Part shown: positions 26,007 through 35,100 of the stretch, one piece after another
How positions within the stretch are numbered: the first letter of the stretch is position 1
Layout of the letters: each line of letters begins with the position of its first letter
Source of the DNA: Nocardioides halotolerans DSM 19273
GTDB taxonomy: Bacteria > Actinomycetota > Actinomycetes > Propionibacteriales > Nocardioidaceae
Reading direction: 5' to 3'
NCBI RefSeq assembly: GCF_000422805.1
Contig: NZ_KE383923.1
Location: 257,296-321,295 of the forward strand
Length of the DNA: 64,000 bases
Translations under genes and position numbers: made by a program
Notes under the pieces: generated by a model
Databases searched by the model: none
What the model was told of the DNA's origin: nothing
The model's input: only the letters and a program-made list of their open reading frames with translations

Positions 26007-26663
26007 GTGTCCAGCATCGCCACGTCGGCCGGCCCGGCGCCGTTCCAGCGGTTCGCCACCGGCTTCGGCCGCTTCTCGGCGGTGCTCAGCGCCTTCGGGC
26101 TCCTGGTGGCTGTCGCGCTGAGCGTGCCCGGCTCGTGGTTCGAGCTCGGCGACCGCGGTCGCGACGCGGCCGGGCAGTCGACGTACACCGACCTCACGCC
26201 GGCCGAGCCGGTGCGCCTCGCGGTCGCGGGTCTCTCGGGGGTCGAGCTCGTCGCCCCGCTGGTCAGCACGGCCGTGGAGCCGCGGCAGCTGCTCGAGACG
26301 CCGCCGGACGACGCCCCCCTGGTCGGCTGGTGGGACGGCAGCGCCAAGGCCGGCGCCCCGCACGGCCAGACGATCCTGGTCGCGCACGCGGGTGCCGACG
26401 GCGGCGGGCTGACGCAGATCGCCGACCTCGGCAAGGGCGACTTCGTCGAGCTCCTGACCAAGGAGGGCACGATGCGCTACGAGGTGAGCTCGGTGCGCAC
26501 CTTCGACCCGGCCAGGCTGGAGCGCGTCGGTGTGCAGCTGTTCAAGCAGGACGGCGGAGCCGGCCGCCTGGTGATGCTCTCCGCGGAGGCCTGGGACGGC
26601 GCGACCTACCAGCGGTCCGTCGTGGCGGTCGCCACGCCGTTGGGCCAGCCGACCGTCCCCTGA
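26007..26663 (+). CDS. Class F sortase-like protein without catalytic cysteine
   Basis: 218 aa with one N-terminal membrane anchor (about 25-42) and an extracytoplasmic sortase-like fold. The catalytic His is present ('ILVAHAG', H127) and an Arg lies at the expected end ('YQRSVVAVA', R203), but where class F sortases have T-C-G the sequence is 'LVMLSAEAWD', with Ala193 at the Cys position. There is no cysteine anywhere in the protein. It is therefore unlikely to be a transpeptidase. No LPXTG-type substrate gene was recognised nearby. GTG start. Confidence 0.75.
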   Translation: MSSIATSAGPAPFQRFATGFGRFSAVLSAFGLLVAVALSVPGSWFELGDRGRDAAGQSTYTDLTPAEPVRLAVAGLSGVELVAPLVSTAVEPRQLLETPPDDAPLVGWWDGSAKAGAPHGQTILVAHAGADGGGLTQIADLGKGDFVELLTKEGTMRYEVSSVRTFDPARLERVGVQLFKQDGGAGRLVMLSAEAWDGATYQRSVVAVATPLGQPTVP

Positions 26664-26740
26664 CCCCCTCGCGGGTGGAGGCTCGCGGCGCAGTCGATGC
26701 GGGTGTGCTTGCCGGACCGCTAGTCGGGCACCGGCGGGCC

Positions 26741-28159
26741 ATGACCCTCACCTCTCTGTGGCAGGACCGGCACCCCCGCACCCGCCCGGCGACGACGGAC
26801 GCCGACCTCGGCGGGCACTACGACGTGGCGGTGGTCGGTGCCGGGCTGACCGGGCTCACCACGGCCCTCCTGCTCGCGCGCGCCGGGCGCTCGGTCGTGG
26901 TCCTGGAGGCCGGGACCGTCGGGTTCGGCACCACCGGCCGGTCCACCGCCAAGATCAGCTGCCTCCAGGGCAGCAGGCTGTCGACGATCTCCCACAAGCA
27001 CGCGTCGTCGGTGGTGGAGCACTACGTCGAGGCGCAGCGTGAGGGGCTGGCGTGGCTCGGTCGCTTCTGCGTCGAGCACGAGGTCCCGATCCAGCGCCGC
27101 GACGCCGTCAGCTACGCCCACGGCGAGCAGGGCGAGCAGACCGTCCGCCGCGAGCTGGAGGTCGCCCGGAAGGCCGGTCTGCCGGCCGTCTGGGACGAGG
27201 AGCTCCCGCTCCCCTTCGCGACGCGTGGCGGCGTACGCCTGCCGGACCAGCTGCAGGTCGACCCGCTGGAGCTCCTCGACGCGCTGACGCTCGAGGCCGC
27301 CGCGCACGGTGTGCGCCTCGTCGAGCACACCCGGGTCACCAAGGTCCGCGGCTCCGACCCCGTGCGGCTGACCACGGCGGCCGGCGTGGTGCAGGCCGAC
27401 AAGGTCGTGGTCGCCACGAACATGCCGATGGTCGACCGGGGCGGGTTCTTCGCGCGGATGAAGCCGCAGCGGTCCTACGGCCTGGCCTACCGCACGCCGA
27501 CCCAGGCCGTGGACGCCATGTACCTCTCCGTCGACCAGCCCTCCCGCTCGCTGCGCGACACCCCCGACGGCGACGGGTCGCTCCTGCTGGTCGGCGGCAA
27601 CGGGCACAAGGTCGGGGCGCGGGTCGACACCTCCCAGCGGCTCGAGGAGCTGCGGCAGTGGACGCTCGAGCACTGGCCCGAGGCGGTCGAGACGCACGCC
27701 TGGTCCGCGCAGGACTACGAGCCGCACCACGAGCTGCCCTTCGCCGGCCCGGTCCTGCCCGGTCGGTCCGACGTCCTGGTCGCCGGCGGCTACTCGAAGT
27801 GGGGCATGACCAACGCCGTCGCCGCGAGCCTGGTGCTCAGCGGTGAGCTGCTCGGCGGGCACATGCCCTGGGCGGAGGCGTTCCGCACCTGGAGCCGCCA
27901 CGAGGTGACCGGCCTCGGCACGGCCGCCCTCCTCAACGGCGAGGTCGGCCTGGAGATGACGCGCGGATGGGTCGAGGCGGCCGCGACGGGCTCGGTGCGC
28001 CAGGACGGGCTCAGCCGGGTCTGCACCCACCTGGGCGGGATCGTCCGCTGGAACGACGCGGAGCGCAGCTGGGACTGCCCGCTGCACGGGTCTCGCTTCG
28101 ACGAGGGCGGTGAGGTGCTCGAAGGTCCTGCGGTCTGCGGGCTACGACGCTCGTCCTGA
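26741..28159 (+). CDS. FAD-dependent oxidoreductase with C-terminal Rieske [2Fe-2S] domain
   Basis: 472 aa. DAO-type FAD domain: 'VAVVGAGLTGLTTALLLARA' (about 29-48), 'RSTAKISCLQG' (about 75). C-terminal Rieske domain has the ligand pairs C-T-H ('SRVCTHLGGIV') and C-P-L-H ('WDCPLHGSRF', about 445-454), matching C-x-H...C-x-x-H. The closing 'GPAVCGLRRSS' is short. Resembles B. subtilis YhfW-type proteins of unknown substrate. ATG 26741; longer in-frame openings are read-through of the sortase region. Confidence 0.87.
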   Translation: MTLTSLWQDRHPRTRPATTDADLGGHYDVAVVGAGLTGLTTALLLARAGRSVVVLEAGTVGFGTTGRSTAKISCLQGSRLSTISHKHASSVVEHYVEAQREGLAWLGRFCVEHEVPIQRRDAVSYAHGEQGEQTVRRELEVARKAGLPAVWDEELPLPFATRGGVRLPDQLQVDPLELLDALTLEAAAHGVRLVEHTRVTKVRGSDPVRLTTAAGVVQADKVVVATNMPMVDRGGFFARMKPQRSYGLAYRTPTQAVDAMYLSVDQPSRSLRDTPDGDGSLLLVGGNGHKVGARVDTSQRLEELRQWTLEHWPEAVETHAWSAQDYEPHHELPFAGPVLPGRSDVLVAGGYSKWGMTNAVAASLVLSGELLGGHMPWAEAFRTWSRHEVTGLGTAALLNGEVGLEMTRGWVEAAATGSVRQDGLSRVCTHLGGIVRWNDAERSWDCPLHGSRFDEGGEVLEGPAVCGLRRSS

Positions 28160-28175
28160 CCCGGCGCACGCCGGG
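28160..28175. terminator. Small bidirectional hairpin
   Basis: CCCGGC (28160-28165) and GCCGGG (28170-28175) with a 4-nt loop, immediately after the FAD/Rieske stop codon and just before the convergent GroES-like stop. Short stem, so only a weak call. Confidence 0.3.
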
Positions 28176-28181
28176 GCGTGG

Positions 28182-28487
28182 TTACAGGTAGAGCCCGGTG
28201 GACTCGCCGTCGCCCTCGAGCCGCTCGGCGGCGATCGCGTGCACGTCGCGCTCGCGCATCAGCACGTAGGTCTCGGCGTTCACCTCGACCTCGGCCTTGT
28301 CCTCGGGGTCGAACAGCACCCGGTCACCCGTCTCGACGCTGCGTGCGTGGGGGCCGACGGCGACGACCCGCGACCAGGCGAGCCGGCGCGCTCCCATCGC
28401 GGCGGTCGCCGGGATCACGATGCCGCCCGACGAACGCCGCTCGCCGGCCTCGTGGTCGACCTCGACAAGGATCCGGTCGTGGAGCAT
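28182..28487 (-). CDS. GroES-like co-chaperonin family protein
   Basis: 101 aa, Cpn10 fold: 'LHDRILVEVDHEAGERRSSG' and 'GIVIPATA' at the N-terminus, 'VVAVGPHARSVETGDRVLFD' in the middle, 'YVLMRERDVHAI' at the end. It diverges from standard GroES in the mobile loop and carries an extra C-terminal tail 'RLEGDGESTGLYL', so it is a paralogue rather than the GroEL partner. No groEL gene follows. ATG 28487 is the first canonical start; the frame continues upstream without one ('TPDKAPIR'), hinting the true start could differ. Confidence 0.8.
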   Translation of the reverse strand: MLHDRILVEVDHEAGERRSSGGIVIPATAAMGARRLAWSRVVAVGPHARSVETGDRVLFDPEDKAEVEVNAETYVLMRERDVHAIAAERLEGDGESTGLYL

Positions 28488-28519
28488 CCGGATCGGGGCC
28501 TTGTCGGGCGTCTTCCTGC

Positions 28520-28783
28520 TCAGCGGGTGACCCTTCGGATGAGGGCGAACACGACGATCGTGCCCACGACTCCTGCGGCCACCTTGAGGACGTTCTCCGT
28601 GCGCGGCTCGCCGGTGACCGGGTCGACGAAGAACGCCTTCACCTGGGAGACCTCCCGGCTGACGATCGTCCGGGGGTGCGAGCGGTAGAGGAGCTCGTCG
28701 ATGGTGCCGGCGAGGCGCTCCCGGGTCTCCTCGATCTCGCGCTCGAGCCCCGAGGGTCCTTGCTCCGCCTTGCCTTTGGCCAC
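28520..28783 (-). CDS. DUF3618 domain membrane protein
   Basis: 87 aa. The conserved 'LEREIEETRERLAGTIDELL' helix (residues 13-32) defines DUF3618; a single membrane segment at about 65-82 ('VLKVAAGVVGTIVVFALI') anchors it. Members are small actinobacterial envelope-associated proteins of unknown function. Co-directional with the GroES-like gene 32 bp downstream. Confidence 0.85.
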   Translation of the reverse strand: MAKGKAEQGPSGLEREIEETRERLAGTIDELLYRSHPRTIVSREVSQVKAFFVDPVTGEPRTENVLKVAAGVVGTIVVFALIRRVTR

Positions 28784-28796
28784 GACGGCGAGGCTA

Positions 28797-29554
<758 letters not shown>

Positions 29555-29558
<4 letters not shown>

Positions 29559-30226
29559 GAGCGCGGCATCCTGCCGGTGTAGCCGCGGCTGAGCATCGCG
29601 AGGTGGACGCGCTCGCCCCGCTCGTAGGACCGGATGAAGAGGGCGCCGGCGCTCTTGGCGAGCACCGGCCAGTGCCGCGGGTTGCGGGCGGTGAACCCGC
29701 GCGACTCACGCGCGATCCTCATCCGGTGCATCTCGGTGGTCACCACGTCGAGGTAGCGGACCATGAAGCCCATGATCTGCACGAGCAGGTTCGGCAGCCG
29801 CAGCCGCTCGAGACCGAGCAGCAGCTGCTGCGGCTCGGTGGTCGCGGCGAGGGTCAGGCTCGCGAGGACACCGAGGGTGCCCTTGGCGAGCAGTGCCCAG
29901 GCGCTGAGCAGGCCCGACTCGCTGACGCTGACGCCGAGCACCTCGGTCTGCGGGCCGTGGGCCACGAACGGCAGCAGGACGGCGAAGACCACGAAGGGCA
30001 CCTCGACGACCATCCGCTTGAGGAGGTAGGTCGGCGGCACCCGGGAGATCGCGACGACCGCCACGACGACGGCCAGGTGCACGGCGTACGCCGCGAACCA
30101 GTGCTTGGGCGTCGCGACCACGACGAGCACGAAGGCGAGCAGCGCCAGGATCTTCAGGTGGGCAGGCGCCCGGTGGATCGGTGAGTGGCCGTGGAAGTGC
30201 AGCTTGTGCCCGTGCGGGCTGCCCAC
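29555..30226 (-). CDS. cbiQ: Energy-coupling transmembrane protein CbiQ/NikQ with His-rich N-terminus
   Basis: T component of the importer, 223 aa, about five membrane segments. ECF-T signature helix 'MARESRGF'-like 'MRIARESRGFTARNP' (about 165-180) and 'AMLSRGYTGRMP' at the end, the two Arg-Gly coupling motifs. The first 22 residues hold seven His ('HGHKLHFHGHSPIH'), unusual for CbiQ and consistent with a metal-handling role. Co-transcribed with cbiM upstream and cbiO downstream. Confidence 0.9.
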
Positions 30227-30227
30227 C

Positions 30228-30494
30228 TCAGACCCGCTCGTCGTCGCGCCGGCGCCGGCGCAGCGCGTAGGTGAGTCCGCCTGCGAGGGCCAGCACGAGC
30301 AGCACCCCGATCACACCGCTCAGGCTGTCGTAGCCCCCGAGCACGCTGTGGTGGGTGGTCCCGGTGCCGGCGAAGCCGTGGTTTTCCGAGACCTTGGTCA
30401 GACCGTCGGGGTCGCTGCTGGCGAACCGGCTCACGACGCCGGCCAGCACGAGCGCGACGAGGAGGACGACGACCGCGAGCGTCCTGGTCCTCAT
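30228..30494 (-). CDS. PDGLE-domain small membrane protein (CbiN/NikN-like)
   Basis: 88 aa. N-terminal membrane segment (about 7-25), the PDGLE-type 'SSDPDGLTKVSENHGF' (about 27-42), C-terminal membrane segment (about 62-80) with a basic cytoplasmic end. It sits where CbiN or NikN is found in metal ECF importers, helping CbiM. Its ATG overlaps the cbiM stop (ATGA), and its own stop is 1 bp before cbiQ. Confidence 0.85.
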   Translation of the reverse strand: MRTRTLAVVVLLVALVLAGVVSRFASSDPDGLTKVSENHGFAGTGTTHHSVLGGYDSLSGVIGVLLVLALAGGLTYALRRRRRDDERV

Positions 30495-31186
30495 GCCTGG
30501 GCCTGCGCGGGCGCCCGCACGACGAGCTCACGGGTCTCCAGCACCCGCCGCGCGCCGTGCACGAGGTCGGGTCGCACGGCGACGATGCTGCCGACCGCCA
30601 GGGTCGTGATCGCCGCCTCCCCGATCCCGATCAGGAGGTGCACGCCCACCATCGCGGTGGCGAGGTGGTCGAGGGAGAGGTCGGCCGTGCCGCCGACGGC
30701 GTAGAGCCCGACGAAGCCGAGGGCCGCGGCCGGCACCGAGACCAGGGCCGCGACGCCCGCGGCGGGAGCGACCATCGAGAGCCGCTTGGGCAGCACCAGC
30801 TGGAGCGCCTTGAAGACCGACCAGCCGACCGCCACGGTGAGCACCCCCATCAGGTCGATGTTGGTGCCGAGCGCCGTGATGCCGCCGTCGGCGAAGAGCA
30901 GGCACTGCACGAGGAACACCGTCGCCATGCAGAGCAGCCCGGTGAACGGGCCGACCAGCACCGCCGCCAGCGCACCGCCGAGGAGGTGACCGCTGGTGCC
31001 GGACGCGACTGGGAAGTTGAGCATCTGGGTCGCGAAGACGAACGCCGCCACCAGGCCCGCGAGCGGCGCCGTGCGGTCGTCGAGCTCACGCCGCGCCCCC
31101 CTGAGCGCCACCCCCACCGCGGCGGCGGCGACGACACCCGTCGCGACCGACGTCGGCGCGTCCAGGAAGCCGTCCGGCACGTGCAT
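30491..31186 (-). CDS. cbiM: Ni/Co ECF transporter substrate-binding component CbiM/NikM
   Basis: S component of the importer, 231 aa, about seven membrane segments. The conserved N-terminus 'MHVPDGFLD' supplies His2, a metal ligand in this family along with the N-terminal amine, and 'ATQMLNFPVASGTSGHLLGG' carries the other ligand His. Nickel and cobalt versions cannot be separated by eye. A Nur-type operator overlies the upstream promoter (31241-31269), favouring nickel. ATG follows GAGGAG. Confidence 0.9.
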   Translation of the reverse strand: MHVPDGFLDAPTSVATGVVAAAAVGVALRGARRELDDRTAPLAGLVAAFVFATQMLNFPVASGTSGHLLGGALAAVLVGPFTGLLCMATVFLVQCLLFADGGITALGTNIDLMGVLTVAVGWSVFKALQLVLPKRLSMVAPAAGVAALVSVPAAALGFVGLYAVGGTADLSLDHLATAMVGVHLLIGIGEAAITTLAVGSIVAVRPDLVHGARRVLETRELVVRAPAQAQA

Positions 31187-31240
31187 CCGCTGTCTCCTCG
31201 CGCTGGTCTAGGTTGGGAGCATCAATCCCGAGTGACGCTT

Positions 31241-31268
31241 ACCCTACGTTGTTGCAAGTGATTCGCAA
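31241..31268 (-). promoter_or_regulatory. Candidate cbiM promoter
   Basis: On the minus strand TTGCGA (31263-31268) and TAGGGT (31241-31246) are 16 bp apart, plausible -35 and -10 elements about 55 bp upstream of the cbiM ATG. The -35 is inside the Nur-like box. Confidence 0.45.
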
Positions 31269-31269
31269 C
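31251..31269. promoter_or_regulatory. Nur-like (nickel regulator) operator
   Basis: GTTGCAA-gtgat-TCGCAAC at 31251-31269 fits the actinobacterial Nur box tTGCaa-N5-ttGCAA, with only one base off in the second arm. It covers the -35 of the cbiM promoter, where bound Ni-Nur would block transcription. The peroxiredoxin gene diverges from the same region. Confidence 0.6.
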
Positions 31270-31303
31270 AGCGCCCCATCGGACGTGGACAGGACCTGAT
31301 CTC

Positions 31304-31792
31304 GTGACCGACCGCCCCACCGCTGATCGACTGACCGCCGGCGACGCTGCCCCCGACTTCACCCTCACCGACGACACCGGTGCCTCGGTGTCGCTGAAGG
31401 ACCTGCGCGGCCAGAAGGTGATCGTCTACTTCTACCCGGCGGCGATGACCCCGGGCTGCACCAAGCAGGCGTGCGACTTCACCGACTCCCTCGACTCGCT
31501 CAAGGCGGCCGGCTACGCCGTGCTCGGCATCTCTCCCGACAAGCTGGAGAAGCTCGCGAAGTTCCGCGAGCGCGACTCGCTGACGATCACGCTGCTGTCC
31601 GACCCCGACAAGTCGGTGATGAGGTCCTACGGCGCCTACGGCCTGAAGAAGCTCTACGGCAAGGAGGTCGAGGGCGTGATCCGGTCGACGTTCGTGGTCG
31701 ACGAGGAGGGCAGGATCGAGCTCGCCCAGTACGCCGTGAAGGCCACCGGCCACGTCGCCAAGCTGCGCAGGGACCTCGGACTTGCCGCCTGA
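31304..31792 (+). CDS. bcp: Thioredoxin-dependent thiol peroxidase (Bcp/PrxQ)
   Basis: Peroxiredoxin of 162 aa reducing hydroperoxides with thioredoxin. Peroxidatic Cys in 'AMTPGCTKQACDF' (about C50) and the resolving Cys five residues on, a PrxQ hallmark. 'YFYPAAMTPGCT' and 'DFTLTDDTGASVSLKDLRG' are typical. The active-site Thr is preserved. GTG start. The 3' end overlaps the next gene by 11 bp. Its divergent position next to a metal-regulated operator is notable but regulation is not shown. Confidence 0.92.
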   Translation: MTDRPTADRLTAGDAAPDFTLTDDTGASVSLKDLRGQKVIVYFYPAAMTPGCTKQACDFTDSLDSLKAAGYAVLGISPDKLEKLAKFRERDSLTITLLSDPDKSVMRSYGAYGLKKLYGKEVEGVIRSTFVVDEEGRIELAQYAVKATGHVAKLRRDLGLAA

Positions 31793-32384
31793 GGACTGGA
31801 CGGCCACCTATCGCGAGGCGGCCGCGTCGTTCGTCGACCTGGTCGCCGGCCTCCCCGCCGACCTGCCCGGCCCCGGCCTCGGGGAGTGGGACCTGCGCGC
31901 GCTGGTCGGTCACACCGCCCGCTCGCTGGTGACCGTGTCGGAGTACCTCCGCAAGCCCGCCTCCGCGGTCGACGTCGAGACCGCTGCCGACTACGTCGCC
32001 GGCCTCGCCGAGGCCGCGGCCGACCCCGGCGTCACGCAGCGGGGCGTCGAGGCGGGGGCGCTCCTCGGCGACGACCCGGCGGGCACCGTCCGCCGCCTGC
32101 GCGACGCGGCCATCGACGACCTCGCCGGCGCCGACCCCGACCAGCTGGTCACGACGTACGCCGGCGGCATGCGGCTGCACGACTACCTCCCCACCCGCAG
32201 CTTCGAGCTGGTCGTCCACTGCCTCGACATCGCCGCCGCGCTGCCGGTCCGGTGGACTCCCCCGGCCGCCGCGCTCTCCGAGGCGCTGTCGATCGCCACC
32301 GAGGTCGCCGCGCGGCGCGGCGAGGGCGCGATCCTGCTCCGGCTGCTCACCGGCCGCGAGCCGGGTGGCCTCTCGATCGTCTAG
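31782..32384 (+). CDS. Maleylpyruvate isomerase N-terminal (MDMPI/DinB-like) protein
   Basis: 200 aa. Four-helix MDMPI_N fold with 'LGEWDLRALVGHTARSLVTV' (His in the metal triad, about 45) and 'LPTRSFELVVHCLDIAAAL' (about 148-166, Glu and His ligands). Family enzymes use mycothiol for isomerisation or detoxification; many, like this one, have unknown substrate. TTG 31782 is the only start before conserved sequence and overlaps bcp, suggesting coupled translation. Confidence 0.8.
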   Translation: MPPEDWTATYREAAASFVDLVAGLPADLPGPGLGEWDLRALVGHTARSLVTVSEYLRKPASAVDVETAADYVAGLAEAAADPGVTQRGVEAGALLGDDPAGTVRRLRDAAIDDLAGADPDQLVTTYAGGMRLHDYLPTRSFELVVHCLDIAAALPVRWTPPAAALSEALSIATEVAARRGEGAILLRLLTGREPGGLSIV

Positions 32385-32400
32385 CCTGCGAGGCGCACTC

Positions 32401-32482
32401 GCCGGAGTGGTGGAACTGGCAGACACGCACGGTTTAGGTCCGTGTGCCTTCGGGCGTGCGGGTTCGACTCCCGCCTTCGGCA
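32401..32482 (+). tRNA. tRNA-Leu (anticodon TAG)
   Basis: Type II tRNA with long variable arm. Acceptor arms gccggag and cttcggc, D-arm 'tggtggaactggcagaca', anticodon stem cacgg/ccgtg with loop tttaggt giving TAG, T-loop ttcgact. CCA is not encoded. Lies 16 bp after the MDMPI gene. Confidence 0.93.
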
Positions 32483-32496
32483 CCGGCGCAGGCCGC

Positions 32497-33111
32497 TCAG
32501 CCCGACCGGAGCAGCCGCGCCACCTGCGGCGCGAGCTCGCGCAGCGCCTTGCCACGGTGGCTGATCGCGTCCTTCTCCTCGACCGACAGCTCGGCCGTCG
32601 TGGGGCCGGGGTGCTCGTCGGCGACGAACACCACGTCGTAGCCGAACCCGCCGCTGCCGCGGGTCTCGTGGATGATCCGCCCGTCCATCCGGCCCTCCAC
32701 CACGACCTCGTCGAGCCCGGGCGCGCAGAACGCGACCGCGCAGGTGAAGTGCGCGCCGCGCCGCTCGTCGGGCACGTCGGCCAGCTGGGCCAGCAGGAGC
32801 TCGTTGTTGCGGTCGTCAGACTTGGGAGGACCCGACCAGCGCGCAGACAGCACGCCCGGCATGCCGTTGAGCGCGTCGACGCAGAGCCCGGAGTCGTCGG
32901 CGATCGAGGGCAGCCCGGTCGCTGCGAGCCCGGCGCGCGCCTTGAGCAGGGCGTTGCCCTCGAACGTCGGCTGGTCCTCGACCGGCTCGTCGTACGCCGG
33001 CACGTCGTCGAGGCCAAGCACGTCCACCGACGTCAGGTGCTCGCGCAGGATCCGCTCCATCTCCGCCAACTTCTTGGCGTTGCGAGAGGCCAGGAAGACG
33101 CGCGGCGTCAC
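32497..33111 (-). CDS. rdgB: XTP/dITP diphosphatase (RdgB/HAM1)
   Basis: Nucleotide-pool sanitising pyrophosphatase of 204 aa that hydrolyses dITP and XTP. N-terminal substrate loop '[13 protein letters not shown]', catalytic-metal '[10 protein letters not shown]' (Glu), '[17 protein letters not shown]' (Asp pair) and 'GFGYDVVF' are all present. GTG 33111 overlaps the rph stop (GTGA). Conserved partner of rph, as in mycobacteria (Rv1340-Rv1341). Confidence 0.95.
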   Translation of the reverse strand: MTPRVFLASRNAKKLAEMERILREHLTSVDVLGLDDVPAYDEPVEDQPTFEGNALLKARAGLAATGLPSIADDSGLCVDALNGMPGVLSARWSGPPKSDDRNNELLLAQLADVPDERRGAHFTCAVAFCAPGLDEVVVEGRMDGRIIHETRGSGGFGYDVVFVADEHPGPTTAELSVEEKDAISHRGKALRELAPQVARLLRSG

Positions 33112-33827
33112 GAGGCCAGCGCCTCCTGCTGCAGCCTCGTCAGGTCGGCGCAGCCCTTCTCGCCCAGCGCCAGGAGCGCGTCCAGCTCGGCGCGCGAGAA
33201 CGCCGCCCCCTCGGCGGTGCCCTGCACCTCGACGAACGAGCCGCTGCCGGTCATCACGATGTTCATGTCGGTCTCCGCCCGCACGTCCTCCTCGTAGGGG
33301 AGGTCGAGCCGCGGGGTGCCGTCGATGATGCCGACCGAGACGGCCGCCACCGACCCGGTCAGCGGCTCCCCCGCGAGCAGGCCCTCGCCGCGCAGGTGGG
33401 CGACGGCGTCGGCCAGGGCGACGTAGGCCCCGGTGATCGACGCGGTCCGGGTGCCGCCGTCGGCCTGCAGGACGTCGCAGTCGAGCTGGATGGTGTTCTC
33501 GCCGAGCGCCTGGTAGTCGATGACCGCGCGCAGCGAGCGGCCGATCAGCCGGCTGATCTCGTGGGTGCGGCCGCCGATCCGGCCCTTGACCGACTCGCGG
33601 TCCGAGCGGGTGTTGGTCGACGCGGGCAGCATGGCGTACTCCGCGGTCACCCAGCCCAGCCCCGAGCCCTTGCGCCAGCGCGGCACGCCCTCGGCGGCCG
33701 AGGCGGCGCACAGCACGCGGGTGCGGCCGAACTCCACCAGCACCGACCCCGCGGCGTGGTCGAGCCAGTTGCGGGTGATCGTGACCTGTCGGAGCTGGTC
33801 GTCGGCCCGTCCGTCTGCGCGCGTCAT
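33108..33827 (-). CDS. rph: Ribonuclease PH
   Basis: Phosphorolytic 3'-5' exoribonuclease and nucleotidyltransferase for tRNA 3' ends, 239 aa, forming a hexameric ring. Features: '[17 protein letters not shown]' (about 29-45), '[20 protein letters not shown]' (about 58-78), '[19 protein letters not shown]', '[20 protein letters not shown]' phosphate-binding region. The ATG at 33827 begins '[12 protein letters not shown]', the family's usual N-terminus. Coupled to rdgB. Confidence 0.95.
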   Translation of the reverse strand: MTRADGRADDQLRQVTITRNWLDHAAGSVLVEFGRTRVLCAASAAEGVPRWRKGSGLGWVTAEYAMLPASTNTRSDRESVKGRIGGRTHEISRLIGRSLRAVIDYQALGENTIQLDCDVLQADGGTRTASITGAYVALADAVAHLRGEGLLAGEPLTGSVAAVSVGIIDGTPRLDLPYEEDVRAETDMNIVMTGSGSFVEVQGTAEGAAFSRAELDALLALGEKGCADLTRLQQEALAS

Positions 33828-33895
33828 GCGAGAGACAGTAGTGACAGGCAACCCCGGAGCGGCTCGCACCCGTCAGGATGGGTGAGAGGAGACCG

Positions 33896-34429
33896 ATGCC
33901 GAGCAACCGATCGAGCGAGCGAGACGCGGAGTTCGTCGACTTCGTCACCGCGCAGCGCACCGCGCTGCTGCGGATGGCGCGGCTGCTGACCGCCGGCGAC
34001 GACGCCTCGGCCGAGGACCTCGTGCAGACCACCCTGACCCGCCTCTACGTCCACTGGCCGCGCGTCCGCCGCGCCGGCAACCCGGTGGGCTACGCGCGGA
34101 CCAGCCTCACCCACGCCTTCGTCGACGAGCAGCGCCGCGCCTACTCGCGCCGCGAGACGCCGACCGAGCAGGTCTTCGACTCCGCCACCCTCGACGGTGA
34201 CCACGACCTCGCCCACACCGTGCTGGCCGCGCTCGCCACGCTCGCCCCCCGACAGCGGGCGGTCGTCGTGCTCCGCCACTTCCTCGACCTCGACGTCGCC
34301 GAGACCGCCCGGATGCTCGGCTGCACGACCGGCACCGTGAAGTCGCAGAACGCCAAGGCGCTCGCCAACCTCCGCGCCGTCCTCGAACCCGCCATCACCG
34401 TCACCGCCTCGAACAGGGAGCCCGCATGA
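33896..34429 (+). CDS. SigE-family ECF RNA polymerase sigma factor
   Basis: ECF sigma factor of 177 aa. Region 2 'FVDFVTAQRTALLRMARLLT' and 'AEDLVQTTLTRLYVHWPRVR'; region 4 'LAPRQRAVVVLRHFLDLDVA' and 'MLGCTTGTVKSQNAKALANL'. ATG 33896 preferred over ATG 33878 because GAGAGGAG lies five bases before it. Overlaps the next gene by ATGA. Divergent from rph; one of the inserted modules in the Rv1330c-Rv1341-like neighbourhood. Confidence 0.88.
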   Translation: MPSNRSSERDAEFVDFVTAQRTALLRMARLLTAGDDASAEDLVQTTLTRLYVHWPRVRRAGNPVGYARTSLTHAFVDEQRRAYSRRETPTEQVFDSATLDGDHDLAHTVLAALATLAPRQRAVVVLRHFLDLDVAETARMLGCTTGTVKSQNAKALANLRAVLEPAITVTASNREPA

Positions 34430-35058
34430 ACGACCTCAACGTCCTCCTCGACCGGGCCGCCGGTCCGGCCACCGCGCCCGTCGACGCCCGGGCCGACCTC
34501 GCCCGCGGCCACCGGGCGCTGTCACGCACGCGGCGACGCCGCGGTGCCGTCGGCCTCGTCGGCGTCGCCGCCGCCGGCGCGATGGGGATCGGAGTCACGC
34601 GCGCCCTCGAGCCCGGCAGCAGTCTTGCCGCGGACAGCAGTCCGACCCTCCAGAAGGTCACCGGCATCTCGTTCCTCGCCCAGCCGTTCGAGGCCGGCCC
34701 CTACACCTTCGACCAGACCCCCGTGGGCTGGGAGGTGCAGGGCGCCTACCCGCAGGGGGTGACGATCGCGCCCGTCGGCTTCCCCGACCAGGAGCCGGCG
34801 TCGTTCGTCGGGAAGCTCGTGATCATGTTCGACGGCAACCCGCCCTTCGGCGAGAAGATCGACCACGACGGCCGGACCTTCTGGGTCTCGAACGGCGAGG
34901 ACAATGTCGCCACGATCATGACCCGCACGCGGCGCGACGAGCCGCGCGGCATGGTGCTCATCCAGTACCCCACCGACGCCGGGTGGACCCGCGAGACCAT
35001 GCTGCAGTTCCTGTCCGGCGTGCACGTGGGCCCGGACGCCGAGAAGGGCATCGGCTGA
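34426..35058 (+). CDS. Single-pass membrane protein paired with ECF sigma factor
   Basis: 210 aa. Cytoplasmic N-terminus (1-45) ending in 'RTRRRRG', one membrane segment (about 41-60, 'AVGLVGVAAAGAMGIGV'), then an extracytoplasmic domain of about 145 residues with no cysteine motifs and no recognised fold. The layout equals that of the pair at 18255-19660, though the outer domains differ. Likely a sensor or anti-sigma partner; inferred from position. Confidence 0.6.
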   Translation: MNDLNVLLDRAAGPATAPVDARADLARGHRALSRTRRRRGAVGLVGVAAAGAMGIGVTRALEPGSSLAADSSPTLQKVTGISFLAQPFEAGPYTFDQTPVGWEVQGAYPQGVTIAPVGFPDQEPASFVGKLVIMFDGNPPFGEKIDHDGRTFWVSNGEDNVATIMTRTRRDEPRGMVLIQYPTDAGWTRETMLQFLSGVHVGPDAEKGIG

Positions 35059-35100
35059 ACCCGAGCCTCAGAGGTCAGGTACCGCGCGCCCGCGACCGAC

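Noticed and set aside
31187..31303. Cobalamin riboswitch before cbiM
   Set aside because: Only about 54 bp lie between the candidate -10 and the cbiM start and I see no B12-box-like conserved segments; a Nur-type site fits better.
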